Assembly (NCBI GenBank): GCA_905250025.1 | Contig: CAJNOJ010000058.1 | Location: 248,001 to 312,000 of the forward strand | DNA: 64,000 nt | Direction of reading: 5' to 3' | Source: Adineta ricciae | Taxonomy: Eukaryota > Rotifera > Eurotatoria > Adinetida > Adinetidae | Part shown: positions 49,973 to 60,662 of the stretch, piece by piece | Numbering within the stretch: the first letter of the stretch is position 1 | How the letters are laid out: each line of letters begins with the position of its first letter | Program-made: the position numbers and the translations under genes | Notes under the pieces: model-generated | The model's input: only the letters and a program-made list of their open reading frames with translations | The model's database searches: none | What the model was told of the DNA's origin: nothing

Positions 49973-50344
49973 TAAAAAGAATATATTCAACAAAGAAACA
50001 ATAAAGAATAGATACATGTCACACAAGTTCTAGTCATTTCTTGCTTTGTCTATGTGTTATTTGTTATTTCTTAGTTAAAAAAAACCGGCAAGATGTGAAA
50101 AGGTCTCGTTGAATAAAAAGACACTCATTACTTAATTAGTTTGTAGCAGAATCACAAAGCACTTCCGTCATCAATGATGCACCAGTAGGTCGCAAGGCGA
50201 CTATGATGATTTCTTTCTATTGAAAACAAAGCTTTTGTTGTTTTATGCTTTGTACGTCGGCCATCTGTCTTAAATTTGATTCGTTGTTTTCGTGAAAATA
50301 ATTCTCTTCTGTTTGAACACGAAGATCATCGTTTCATTCGAAGA
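49973..50344. other. Short intergenic region
   Basis: 3'UTR of the zinc-finger gene (poly(A) signal at 50000) and upstream region of the small two-exon gene. Nothing else seen. Confidence 0.4.
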
Positions 50345-50586
50345 ATGAAAGACCCATCGACATACATTGCCAATGGTTCGACAAATACAAAGTAGAACAT
50401 TTCTAATTGTCGCCTTCAGCTCACTCTATTTCTTTTTTCTTTCAAAGTAACCTCATCAGTACTCCTCCATGTAGTATTATGAACGTAATGAATGCCTTGT
50501 CGCAAACAGTTCAACCTTGTTTAGCAACGAATCCATGGGGAATGTATGGAAATCAACAAACATGGGCAGATTTGCATCTTCGCTAA
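50345..50586 (+). CDS. Small two-exon protein (61 aa)
   Basis: Exons 50345-50391 and 50448-50586; the 56-bp GT-AG intron keeps frame. The protein begins MKDPSTYIANGSTNT, continues NLISTPPCSIMNVM and ends NPWGMYGNQQTWADLHLR. There is no signal peptide or known domain. An AATAAA lies 20 bases after the stop (50606-50611), supporting a real 3' end. The frame is also open further upstream of the ATG, so the true start may lie earlier, perhaps in an alternative last exon set of the zinc-finger gene. Role unknown. Confidence 0.5.
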
Positions 50587-50640
50587 TACAACGAATAATA
50601 ATCTCAATAAATTATGGTTTTCTGTGACTTGTCGGACAAT

Positions 50641-51675
50641 TTATTTGTCTAAAATGACTTTTTTACACAATAAAATACCTTGATTTAATTGTTCTTCAAG
50701 AGAGTCTAGATGGAATTTTTTCTTTAACCAGTAGAAATAGGCATTGTTCATTCGAGTTTTCTTTTCAAACGGTTGAAGAATCAGCTTTTCGAGAAGATTT
50801 TCGGTGAATTCATCGTTGTTTACGATGAGCGTCACTTGTAATTTATCGAGATTTGTTTCGAACGAATTCCACACGTCCAAGTTGTTCCCTGGTGTTTCGT
50901 TAGATGTTATCGAGGGTTTTCCTCGTTGGATAAGCAATGAGGCGTAAGACGATTGATTAAAATACTTTTTCAGATTGTTTGTGAGCAAAACTAAGATCTT
51001 CTTATTCGGGTTATTGAGTAAATGTTGAAGAAATTGAAGAAATTCAATACAGACACTTTTGTTCACAATGCGTTTTCTCTCTTCGCGTAACGACGAAACC
51101 GGGAGAAAGATTGATGCGATTTGTTTAGCAATAGTTTCATGGTAGAGTTCATGTTGATCAATTTGATCGATATTTAGAAAGACAATTCCGGTTACATAGG
51201 GATAAACGTGTAGAAGGATTAGATTTAGATTGAAACAGGTCAATGATGAGGTATAAAGTTGGTTCGTAGAACTGGCGTGAATAATAAATGTAAGAATTTG
51301 TTGAAATGAATGCTTCGTATTGAGATAAATCAGTAAGGAGGTGATGGACGAAAGATAATTCAAATGTAGTTTGTTCGTTGTGGCAATGTCGATGAGAATA
51401 ATGAAGCCAAGCAGATCATTATGAGAAAGAAGATCAAGTTTTAAAGACGTAGCAAAGATTTTCTCGAAGTCGTCTATTGAAGAGAAGAACAATTGACGAC
51501 ATGAGCAAAATGACGCAGTGTGAGGATAGTTTCCTATTAATGAAGAATTCAAAAGTCGATGAAGATGAACACCGATGCGATCGGATGAGTTATCAAATGA
51601 AAGGATCAATAGTGACATGAAACAGCAAAATATTCTGCTCGAATTCGCATCTATGCAGATGTTCACAGATTTCAT
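50641..51675 (-). CDS. Unrecognised Leu/Ile-rich protein (344 aa)
   Basis: Single exon with a true ATG. Alternating helices and strands: ILLHVYPYVTGIVFLNIDQI, EFLQFLQHLLNNPNKKIL and KILVLLTNNLKKYFNQSSY suggest an alpha/beta or all-helical cytosolic fold. No P-loop, signal peptide or repeat seen. VLLTNN and VTLIVNNDEF may be core strands. It lies 54 bases from the stop of the small plus-strand gene (convergent) and upstream of, but on the same strand order as, the Rho gene end. Family not recognised. Confidence 0.7.
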   Translation of the reverse strand: MKSVNICIDANSSRIFCCFMSLLILSFDNSSDRIGVHLHRLLNSSLIGNYPHTASFCSCRQLFFSSIDDFEKIFATSLKLDLLSHNDLLGFIILIDIATTNKLHLNYLSSITSLLIYLNTKHSFQQILTFIIHASSTNQLYTSSLTCFNLNLILLHVYPYVTGIVFLNIDQIDQHELYHETIAKQIASIFLPVSSLREERKRIVNKSVCIEFLQFLQHLLNNPNKKILVLLTNNLKKYFNQSSYASLLIQRGKPSITSNETPGNNLDVWNSFETNLDKLQVTLIVNNDEFTENLLEKLILQPFEKKTRMNNAYFYWLKKKFHLDSLEEQLNQGILLCKKVILDK

Positions 51676-51752
51676 TGGTTTAAGTTTTCGAACTAATCGA
51701 TAGAATTGTAAAGAGGTCGTGTGAAGACAGAATCTTTATTAGAAAACATAAC

Positions 51753-52413
51753 TCAGAGTAAAGCACATCGTTGATCAGATGATTTTCGAAAGTGTTTTTT
51801 ACACGTTAGTTGAGCAGCACATTGGAATAGTTCTTGAACGCCTTCGCCAGTTCGCGCTGAACATTCCATATATGCATATGCTTTGATTCGTGCGGCAATC
51901 TGTTTGCCCGTTTCAGTCGTAACTGGAGTTTCATCTTCACGTTGCAGCAACTCAATTGTTTGATTATCTGTTCGAAGATCAGTTTTACATGCGACTAGAA
52001 TGACTGGGCAACGTCCACAAAACTCTCGTACTTCGGGCATCCAGTTTTCAATTACGCTCATAGCTGACAAAGGACTATCAACACTAAAACATACAAGTAC
52101 GATGTTAGTATCGGCGTAAGACAATGCGCGAATTCGAGCATAATCTTCTTGACCAGCTGTATCGAAGATAACTAAATTAACCTGAAAACAAAGAAAAGAT
52201 AAGAGTTCGACGAAAGACTCTATCAAATTGACTGACAGTTTTTTCATTGACTTGAACATCAACTAAATCAGTTTCGAAAATTGTCGGTTCGTGCGTTTGA
52301 AGAAACTGTCCGTCTCGAAAAGCGAATAGCAAACTCGTTTTCCCACACATTCCATCCCCGACAATTACTAGTTTTCTGGTTTTTCGTCGAACATAGTTCG
52401 TTGAAGTCGTCAT
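51753..52413 (-). CDS. Rho-family small GTPase, copy 1
   Basis: Membrane-attached switch controlling actin (family knowledge). Exons 52413-52237 and 52181-51753 with a 55-bp intron, 201 aa. G-box residues: P-loop GDGMCGKT, switch I region [17 protein letters not shown] with the catalytic Gln, ACKTDL in place of NKxD, and ECSARTGEGV. The C-terminus RCALL gives a CAAX box (CALL), predicting geranylgeranylation. Switch I has E-T-D where RhoA has the F-D-N-Y stretch, so effector choice may differ. The intron position is identical to copy 2. Confidence 0.92.
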
Positions 52414-52892
52414 TGGGAAAAAAATTCGTTTAGATGTTGATAACAGTTGACACAACACTTACTACCTTGATGTGTGGACTGACGAGCCGTGTTATATTGT
52501 ATTGGAAGTACTCGTGTAAGAAGGTGACTCATCAAAAGTCATGTCTCGTGCACCAAGGTAAGCTCGGTAGCGAAAATGAAGATGATAACAATGCTCTGAC
52601 CAGAATGACTCAACAGATGAAGCAGTTTCAGTTGAAAAAGAGAACAGCAAAATATTCCTCAATGGCTATCGAGTACAACAAACGAGTACAGACAAAAAAT
52701 CACGAGAATTCGAGCAGAGTTTGTTGGAAAAATGAGTCATCGATATGTGAAGACGATGTTTACCTCTACCGTCGCAAACATGTGTAAACATTTTCAATCC
52801 GAAAGAAAATCAACTACAACTAAACCGAAATATTTTCGTTTGATTGTTTGAGAAGTTACAATGTATAGAAAAAGAAGATCAAAGAGTGTCAT
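52414..52892. other. Region between the two Rho genes
   Basis: 0.48 kb. A plus-strand open frame of 118 codons overlaps it but starts at TTG and lacks any domain; not supported. Confidence 0.4.
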
Positions 52893-53552
52893 TCAATACA
52901 AAACACAACGTCTAGTAGAGGATCTACCAGATCGCTGTTTTAGTGATAGTCGAGCAGCATGCACAAAAAGATCTTGAACACCGTCGCGTGTCTTCGCTGA
53001 ACATTCCATGTAAGCATCTGCTTTGATTCGTGCAGCAATTTCTCGTCCTGTTTCACTTGTCACTGGTTTTTCGCCCTCCTGCTTTAACTTTGCAATGACC
53101 TCCGGATCTGTTCGTAGATCTTTCTTACAAGCAACTAATATCACAGGACATGTTCCACAGAAATGACGAACTTCTGGTATCCATTTTTCTAATACACTCG
53201 TCGCTGATACCGGACTATCAACGCTGAAGCAGATCAGAACAACACTGGTGTCCGGATAGGACAGAGGACGAAGACGATCGTAATCTTCTTGGCCAGCGGT
53301 ATCAAAAAGTGCCAGATCGATCTGAAAATCAGCAATCGTAGAAGCAAAACATCGTTGCCAACAAATTCCACTTACCGTTTTCCCATCAACTTGAATATCA
53401 GCAACATAAGTATCAAAAATAGTTGCATCATGGGTTGGAATAAACCGATCATCTTTGAAAGCAAACAAAAGGCATGTTTTTCCGCACATTCCATCCCCTA
53501 CGATGACTAATTTCTTGCTTTTTCGTAAACCTCCACTCGATCTCGAGGCCAT
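52893..53552 (-). CDS. Rho-family small GTPase, copy 2
   Basis: Exons 53552-53376 and 53321-52893; 201 aa, with the same exon lengths (177 and 429 bases) as copy 1. The 54-bp intron has no stop and is a multiple of three, so an unspliced reading adds 18 residues. G-boxes: [39 protein letters not shown] and [10 protein letters not shown]. Switch I is closer to RhoA than in copy 1. The C-terminus is basic and ends CVLY, an atypical CAAX. The ATG follows a short acceptor-like AAATTTTAG. Tandem duplicate of the gene downstream. Confidence 0.92.
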   Translation of the reverse strand: MASRSSGGLRKSKKLVIVGDGMCGKTCLLFAFKDDRFIPTHDATIFDTYVADIQVDGKTVSGICWQRCFASTIADFQIDLALFDTAGQEDYDRLRPLSYPDTSVVLICFSVDSPVSATSVLEKWIPEVRHFCGTCPVILVACKKDLRTDPEVIAKLKQEGEKPVTSETGREIAARIKADAYMECSAKTRDGVQDLFVHAARLSLKQRSGRSSTRRCVLY

Positions 53553-54828
53553 ATCTAAAATTTATAATGAAGCCGACTTAACAAATTTACTTCTATTTTT
53601 CTCTTCTCTAGCATGTTATTCTTGTATTGGTTTAGTAGAATAAATGGCATTGCAAACTAAAAGGTAGGAAAAAAAAACGAAAATCAAAGCTTGACGTATA
53701 TGTACGAATATGAAACAGCGTCATTTGTTGTTTTTCGATACTATTATCAAAGGAGAGTTGAAACAAAGTCGACGAAGAAAAAAAAGTGTCTCGAACGAAA
53801 AGGAAGAGATTTATTACAACCAAATTACTTTTTTCTTTTTCGTTGATGTCAAATACTTGATAAGCGAAGATGAAAATCGAGATGATTCAAACGAAAGAAT
53901 TCGTGATTATAAATGCTACATGAGTCGTACCATTTGCCTTCAATTCTATGATGATCAGACGGATCAATATTGACAAAAACGATTCATCAAAATAAAACGT
54001 ATTCGTGCGAAAATGTCGAACACGTGTGCATTCGATGTTTTCGTGCGTGAAAGAGCGTTCGACGAATTTTCTTACTTGTACAAGTGTACTATCTACCTAC
54101 ATTGCTTGACATGACGAACTGCTTTTGATCAATGATATGTCCGTACGATTTTCGTTAGTGTGTCACCGAAACGAAATGCGTATAGACAATCAATCGATTC
54201 AGGAGCAAAGTGTTTGATCTGGAAATGTTCGATGTCGAATGAGAGAGAAAGAAAAAATGCTGCGGCCAAGTGACATATTTCCAAGTGAGCTTTTTTTTTA
54301 TTTATTAATGAATGTCGAGAGAAGGAGAACATGATTGAGAAGAAAATGGTAGGTAAAGTCGACAGTTCAATGATGAAAATCGACTTACTGCAAGCGAGTG
54401 AGAGAACAGATGTTAACCAGATGATAAATGACATATCGAATTGTAAGAGTTATGATTTGTTCTTCATGACTAGATTTACTTTCTTGTCAACTGCGATTTT
54501 TTTTCCTCTTTTCAAAGGAGAAACGACGTGGAAAGAAAAGAAGGAGAATTCATGTCATCATATTCACATATAGAATAAGATGAAAGAAAAGGAAAGGTAA
54601 TTTCTAATGATTTGTTGATGACTTTATATTATATTCTGTTCATTGAAGCTAAACATGTTGAGAATAGTCTTTCTCGATCGATTGTAAAACGTTTTTTAAT
54701 GACTACGGGGGTGTTTTGTTTGGACTAGTATTGAATCACTTTTCATAGAGGTTATCAATAATAAATGAAAATGAATTGAATTCTAATAAAATAAGCGCGT
54801 TGATATTCTTTGCTTTCTTTTCCAATAT
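53553..54828. other. Intergenic, 1.3 kb
   Basis: A divergent promoter region between the Rho pair and calpain. A short plus-strand ATG frame at 53710-53973 (RRRKKSVSNEKEE) has no support. Otherwise AT-rich and featureless. Confidence 0.4.
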
Positions 54829-56762
54829 ATGGCCAAATGCGACCATACAATTCGAATCTTTGAAGGGCAAGACTTCGAATCGATTCGATTACAATGTCGA
54901 CAAGAGAATAAACTTTTCGATGACTCTCTCTTCCCGGCCCAAGTTGAATCATTGTCAAATAATTACCAAAACCTGATTCCATCTTGGCGTGATATCACGT
55001 GGAACCGGCCGGGAGAGATTGTCGATGATCCTCAGTTCATTGTCAACGGAATCAAACGTACAGATCCGAATCAAGGTGATCTAGGTAACTGCTGGTTTAT
55101 CGCAGCGATGAGTGCATTAACACAGAATAATCTTGTCTTGAATCGAGTCATTCCACCGGATCAATCTTTTTCCAAAGATTGGTATGGTGAGTAATTGAGA
55201 AAGGTTCGATCGATGGAGTTTTTAGCTGGTATATTTCATTTTCGTTTCTGGCGGTATCAAAACTGGTACGATGTTGTTATCGACGATCGTTTGCCTTATC
55301 TGAAAAGACAAAAACGTCTTTGGAGTGCGAGAAATCTCTTTGAAATCAATGAATTTTGGGTTTCATTACTTGAAAAAGCCTATGCGAAACTCAACGGCTG
55401 TTACACGAACTTAGCCGGTGGTCTTCCTGTCAATGCTTTGACAGATTTCACCGGTGGAATTGAACAGCGGTTTGAATTCAAAACGAATATATCGCAGACG
55501 AATCTTCGTTCCGAAGAGCTGTTCGATTTTATTCGATCTTGTATTGACTATGGTTCACTGATAGCTTGTTCGATTAATGCAGACAGAAGAAAAATCGAAA
55601 GTATTCTTCCCAACGGTCTCGTCGTTGGTCATACGTATTCGATAACTAATTATCATGTTCTCCCAATAATCTATGATGAGAATCAATCGAAAACGAGCGA
55701 TCGCGGTTTGATACGCTTTCGTAATCCTTGGGGAAATGATATAGAATGGAATGGCAAATGGTCTGATGCCGATTCTATTTGGAATCTACTCGATGAAAAC
55801 ACACGAACAAGGCTAAGTATCAGAAAGCAACACGACGGAGAATTCTGGATGTCATTCAATGATTTTTACAAGGAATTCGATGTCATGGAAGTTTGTCACA
55901 TTAGTCCAGATACCTATGATGAATTCGGGTTGACAGCTCAAGATTCGAAACATCATTGGCGAATGTGGTACGTTCTCGGATCATGGCGTGCAGGAGAAAA
56001 TAGCGGCGGTTCATGTGCCACGTCCGGATGTCGTCATGGATGTTATTATTGGCGTAATCCCCAGTTTCTCATTGAGTTAACTGTCAATCGTTCATTGAGT
56101 TCCGATAGATTATGTATGATGATCATTGCATTAATGCAAAAGCCAATAAAGAAGAGTGCCAATGAAGAGTACATACAAATTCGATTATTCCGAATCAAAC
56201 CCAATGTGAAGATATGCGAAAAGAAAGTCTATAAGCCCGATGAAGTCGAACGTATCGGTAAGTGAAAATGAAATATTTTTCATCAAATTGATATTCTGTT
56301 CGATAGCATCAACAGGACCTTATGGTAATTAAATTTGATTGTTTTTTTTTTCTTTGTTTGATATTTTGTTTCGATAATCAAAGTCAATCGCCGAGAAGTT
56401 TCGCTGCTATTAAAAACTACAACTGGAGCCTATTTGATCATCCCCAGTATGGCTGATGTGGATCAGAACTGCGATTTTCTACTTCGAATCTTCTCCCAAG
56501 ACACGACGCTTGGTCGAACGTTCGTCAACGTCTTCGCTGATCCTAATCGTGAAGATTTGGTTCGACGAAATCTCGCTCAACAACAAACAATCTCCGATCA
56601 ATCACCTCGTAAATGTCTAGTTGAGTTTTTACTACAAAAAAAAACTTCTTTATTTAGTCAATATTTTCTTCAGTTCCACACAGTCGAACGAATATGCTCA
56701 ATCCGCAGATCACGATCGGAAATATGTCGATGTCTAATTACAAAGAATGGAAGATGATCTAA
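54829..56762 (+). CDS. Calpain (Ca2+-dependent cysteine protease), short type without EF-hands
   Basis: Five exons: 54829-55186, 55226-56257, 56307-56324, 56384-56608 and 56674-56762; 573 aa. The first intron is 39 bp, and exon 3 is an 18-base microexon that supplies STGPY in frame. Protease core: catalytic Cys about residue 88 in QGDLGNCWF, His about 256 in VVGHTYSITN, Asn about 286 in RFRNPWGN; all present, so likely active. The C2-like CBSW domain follows (WRAGENSGGSC, NPQFLIEL, then VSLLLKTTTGAY and FLLRIFSQ). No penta-EF-hand region is found before the stop, so the protein belongs to the short, atypical calpains. The N-terminus starts directly before the protease core. Cytosolic. Confidence 0.93.
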
Positions 56763-58183
56763 CGTGTAATCAACATATTAAATGAAATTCATAGTTCATT
56801 TCCTGTCATCTACCTGTCGAGTTTGAACAGAGTGTTGACGTCCTTGGAAAAGAAAAAAAAAGAACTAATTATTTTCATGCCGTTTCTTTATTTAAAGTCA
56901 CATCAGTTCCAATTGATATTAATTGAATTGGATTTGTGGAATTCTGATTATATTCTTCTCGAATAGATTTCATGGAATATATAAATGTCTCAAGTGTTCA
57001 GACAGAACGAACGTCTGTTTGCCAGCTGAAGGTCGTTGAATGAGAAAGAGAAAAGGAAATTGAGTACGTCGCTTGAGACGTATTAAGACGGAAGTCATCG
57101 TAGATTGATTTCGTAAGAAACAAAACTTTTGAATATTTTGAACATTGATTGAAGCTTTTGTTCGCACTCCTTTGCTCTCTCTCTCTCTTGCGCGCGCGCC
57201 GAGATAAATATGTTGCGAAGTATTCAGCGTATACACAAGTGTTACTATTATTAAAGGCATATGAAAAGAGAAAAAGAAAACAACACAGTTTGTTATCGTT
57301 CCAATAGATTCAAGGTTATCGAATTGCTGGAGAAGCAAAGACTGTTTTCTCGTCTATAATGTCCATATGAGCGTTTGTCCTGGATCGCAGAACTCATTTA
57401 TGCATGCATGCGCCTTGCGCTTTCTTCTTCTCCTTATCATACTGAGAAAGAAGGGAAAATAGCATCGAACGTTCTCTTTATAAAGCTATACTTTTGTTTT
57501 TGTTATTCCTTGTAAGTATGTGAAGAACAGATAGACGAACGTGTGAGAATTAAAATAAGACTCGGCGGTTTTTTTTTATTCATAAAATATTTTGATTGGG
57601 AGAAGTGGATGCTCCACTGAGTGCATCGTCGCAAGAAGAAGGAAAAAACGCGATTCGAGATTATTTGAAGACGCATGAAGCGAATGACAGGTAATGCAAG
57701 GCAGTGCGAGGGATCTATGTCGAAGATCTCCTGATGATAGATATGTGCGCAGTAGGACATTTGTAAGAAGCATAAGCTGAGTGAGAATAGACGCATATTT
57801 TTCTTTCGATCTTGTCAAGTAGCGAATCTGTCTAAGCATAATGTGTTTCGTTGATGTGCACTTATACTTTCAAGAGAAAATTTTGTCAGCAAGGCCTGTT
57901 GTGTTGATGAAGAGCAATCATATGATTTTTTTTTCTGGTGAGATCGACACTCTAGAGGAAATCATCCGAATTGTAAGGAAACCATATTGTCATGATGATG
58001 ATCAACAAATTGAAAATATATAAATCATTTTCGAGGCTTTTTCTTTGTGACGGTTTCTTCTTGATTTTCTTCTCATCGAATATAGAGAGAAGATAAAATC
58101 TTGTTCATGTTTAGATAGATTTCTTGCTTCACGTTCATATTAGTTCGAGAGTCTGGCTTCGATACAAATCTGTTTTACAAAGT
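56763..58183. other. Intergenic, 1.4 kb
   Basis: 3' flank of calpain and 5' flank of the VWC gene. Contains a CT/GC simple repeat. A plus-strand frame at 57841-58020 has an ATG but no domain; it might be an upstream exon of the VWC gene. Confidence 0.35.
57174..57200 (+). repeat. (CT)n followed by (GC)n
   Basis: A ctctctctct run passes into gcgcgcgcgc, a potential Z-DNA-forming stretch in AT-rich surroundings. Confidence 0.7.
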
Positions 58184-59454
58184 ATGTTAAATATTGGTCG
58201 AGAATATCAATTACTTCAGTTTATTTGTAGAACTGTACTATACTATGTATATATTTTCTCTGTCTTATGGTCATTCAAATGGACGTATCAATGTTTAGGC
58301 TTAGTCGGAGTTATTAATGACATCGAATGTCGACCATCGGACATTCAGTTATACAGTTGGTCGGGAGCTGATTTTAAATCAGGGGAATGTTGGCATCAAG
58401 GTCATCGATTTGCTCATGGTGCTATGTGGGGTCGGACAGATACACCAGGATCTCCTTATTGTGTTTGTGAACAGGGTAAAGTACGTCTGTTCTATAGTCA
58501 ACAATCGCTAATACCTGCTGATCAATTGACTATTCTTCGGCCAACGAATACGAATGGATCACCAACCGCGAAAGATTTAGCGAAATGGCCGATCGCGAAC
58601 TATCCGAGCGCTCGACAACGGGTCGTTGTTTGCAGAACTGATCGAGTCGGTATACGGATTCGATCGCGAGATGGATGTACGGGATGTAAATGTACGAAAA
58701 ACGGACATTGGATATGTAAAAAAGCACTACCATTGAATCAAACTCGACTGATGACTCACCAATCACAACAAATACCAAGGTGAGATTTATATAAGACTGA
58801 ATAAATATTGATTTCCATTGTACTTATTGTAGAGATTCTTTTCCTAAAACAAATCGACTTGACCGACGTGTATCGACTGTTCGTTTGCAACCGGAATGTT
58901 CATCGAGTGTTACACCGAAATTTTGCATCCTAATCGAACGTGTCTCTTCAGCGAACACCAGTGAAAAGCCTAGTCGTTACATTGAAATACCACGTGAAAC
59001 ATCATGGATGGACCAGAATTCGTGTACTCGATGTTCGTGTACGTTGGATGGCATATTAAAATGTGAACGTCTTCATGATATATGCCTTCGTCCTTGCTTT
59101 CTACAAAAGACACGTCCGGTATCAGTGATGTACTATTTCCCATCAGGTTCCAAATGGTTAACACCACCGAATCATAAATGTCGTTCGTGTTCATGTGTAA
59201 ACGGTCAAAGGAAATGTTTTAATTGTGATCAAGTGCTTCGAATCGATGTCGGAACGAAGTTTGGTCTTCCCCCTCAAGAACGCTCAGCAGCTATTGGTGA
59301 ATATCGCTTACTGTCAGTCTTAACCAAAGCAACACCATGTGTTCTACAGACTAGTGTCAACTCACATCGACTAATCTATCCAGGACAACAGATATGGTTC
59401 GAACAACGATGTTATTTTTGTTCGAAGAATAATGCTCGTTTGATAACATGTTGA
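58184..59454 (+). CDS. Secreted protein with VWC-like Cys-rich repeats
   Basis: Exons 58184-58779 and 58833-59454, 405 aa. Start uncertain: the ATG at 58184 leads into a hydrophobic stretch (LYYVYIFSVLW) that may act as signal anchor, but an acceptor-like ATGTTTAG near 58297 hints at another first exon. The mature chain begins with a Trp/Cys module (GECWHQGHRFAHGAMWG, YCVCEQGKVRLF), then Cys clusters DGCTGCKC, SCTRCSC, CLRPC, CRSCSC and CFNC. The CxxCxC - CxxC spacing is that of von Willebrand type C modules, known for binding BMP-type ligands or matrix. Extracellular; partner unknown. AATAAA at 59575-59580. Confidence 0.78.
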
Positions 59455-59691
59455 TTTCTTCTACTTCTCAATGTTGTAACCCGTCCACCTAGTCATTTGA
59501 ACATTTCTTCGTTTAGATTAGTATACATACATGTACTTTTATGTTTTATGTATCAAAAACGAAAATTTTTCATCAATAAAGGTTTGCAAACTTCGAATGA
59601 TGTGATTTATTTCAGTCGATATGAGATATTTTTTTCAAAGGCAGCTATTAAAATTGTTCGTTCCTGGTAAATTGACAAACGACGTCGATTT

Positions 59692-60022
59692 TCAGCCCAT
59701 AAACTCGCGTGGATCACCGCGTTCGATTCCTTTCCTTGTCCGGTCCAACGATTGAAGATCAATTAGGTTTGATTTACCCGCACGAAGTTCTGTTTCCAGG
59801 ATATCTTCTAATAGTTTTTGATAAGCATCAACATGATGCGTATGATAAGGGTGATTGTTCAAATAACGTATTTCTCCGTCTTGACCACCATCCACCGATC
59901 GAAAAACAAACCTTGCACTAAGAAAAACATTGCCAGATAATCAATTTGTACGTATGATCTACTTACTTGATCAAAACAATGCTGAATGCTAATAGACAAA
60001 AGGGATAGATGTGTGTTTGCAT
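59692..60022 (-). CDS. Candidate amidated neuropeptide precursor (93 aa)
   Basis: Exons 60022-59967 and 59917-59692, intron 49 bp (GTAAGT donor, CTTAG acceptor). Signal peptide MQTHIYPFCLLAFSIVLI. The mature part has no Cys. It is helix-prone (AYQKLLEDILETELRAG) and has an internal RK dibasic site in LDRTRKGIERGDPREFMG. The chain ends in Met-Gly before the stop, so a C-terminal Gly could be converted to an amide. Short length, signal peptide, dibasic site and terminal Gly together suggest a secreted peptide hormone. No known family is matched, so the label is inference. Confidence 0.6.
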
Positions 60023-60662
60023 GCTGCTACTCTTCGGAATTTATGTTATGACGAGTACGAATACAAAAAATGAAGAAGACTTCGTGATCTTTACGTATAT
60101 ATATTCAATACAGAAACGGTCTATGTATAGAATGTTAATTGTCCAAATAGTGTTCACCAGAGAGATCTAATGTTATTAAAAACCAAGCAAAAGAAATGAA
60201 TAAGTGTTCAACAGAGATGTGAAGATCAATATAGGATAGTCTTATATTACAATGCATGTCACAATAGTGCTTTTCATCTAGGAAATGTTTTTTCTTATTA
60301 TGTGTGATTCCATTTCGACAATCGACAAATTCTCGATTCCACTCGAAGTCATGAAGGTCTATATTCGCACAAATGTTCAACACCTTTTCGCTTGAGCAGA
60401 ACGGTTCATGTTTCGATAGACACCAGAGTTAAAGCAGCACCCAACTTCACGTATTTTATTTAACGAAGAAGAAAAAAGACCAACAATGAACTACACTGAA
60501 ATAATACATGCATGTGGGATTTAAAATTTCACATAAACAGACATCAGAGCAAAGTAAAAAGACGAAGATATGTCTGGACGCAAGTAATGACGCTGAGCTA
60601 ACTCGGAAGAAAATGCAAGAAGGAAAAAGAACTGAACGTTTACATCACAGCAATAGTTTGTT
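60023..60662. other. Intergenic, 0.64 kb
   Basis: Promoter side of the peptide gene (TATATATATTC near 60098) and 3' side of the Patched-related gene. No gene supported on either strand. Confidence 0.4.

Noticed and set aside
52434..52787. Plus-strand frame between the Rho genes
   Set aside because: Begins at TTG; no domain; overlaps the promoter of the minus-strand Rho gene.
54331..54573. Plus-strand frame upstream of calpain
   Set aside because: Short, low-complexity, no acceptor or donor linking it to calpain.
57174..57200. Possible telomeric or satellite repeat
   Set aside because: Simple CT and GC dinucleotide runs only; no longer unit or array.
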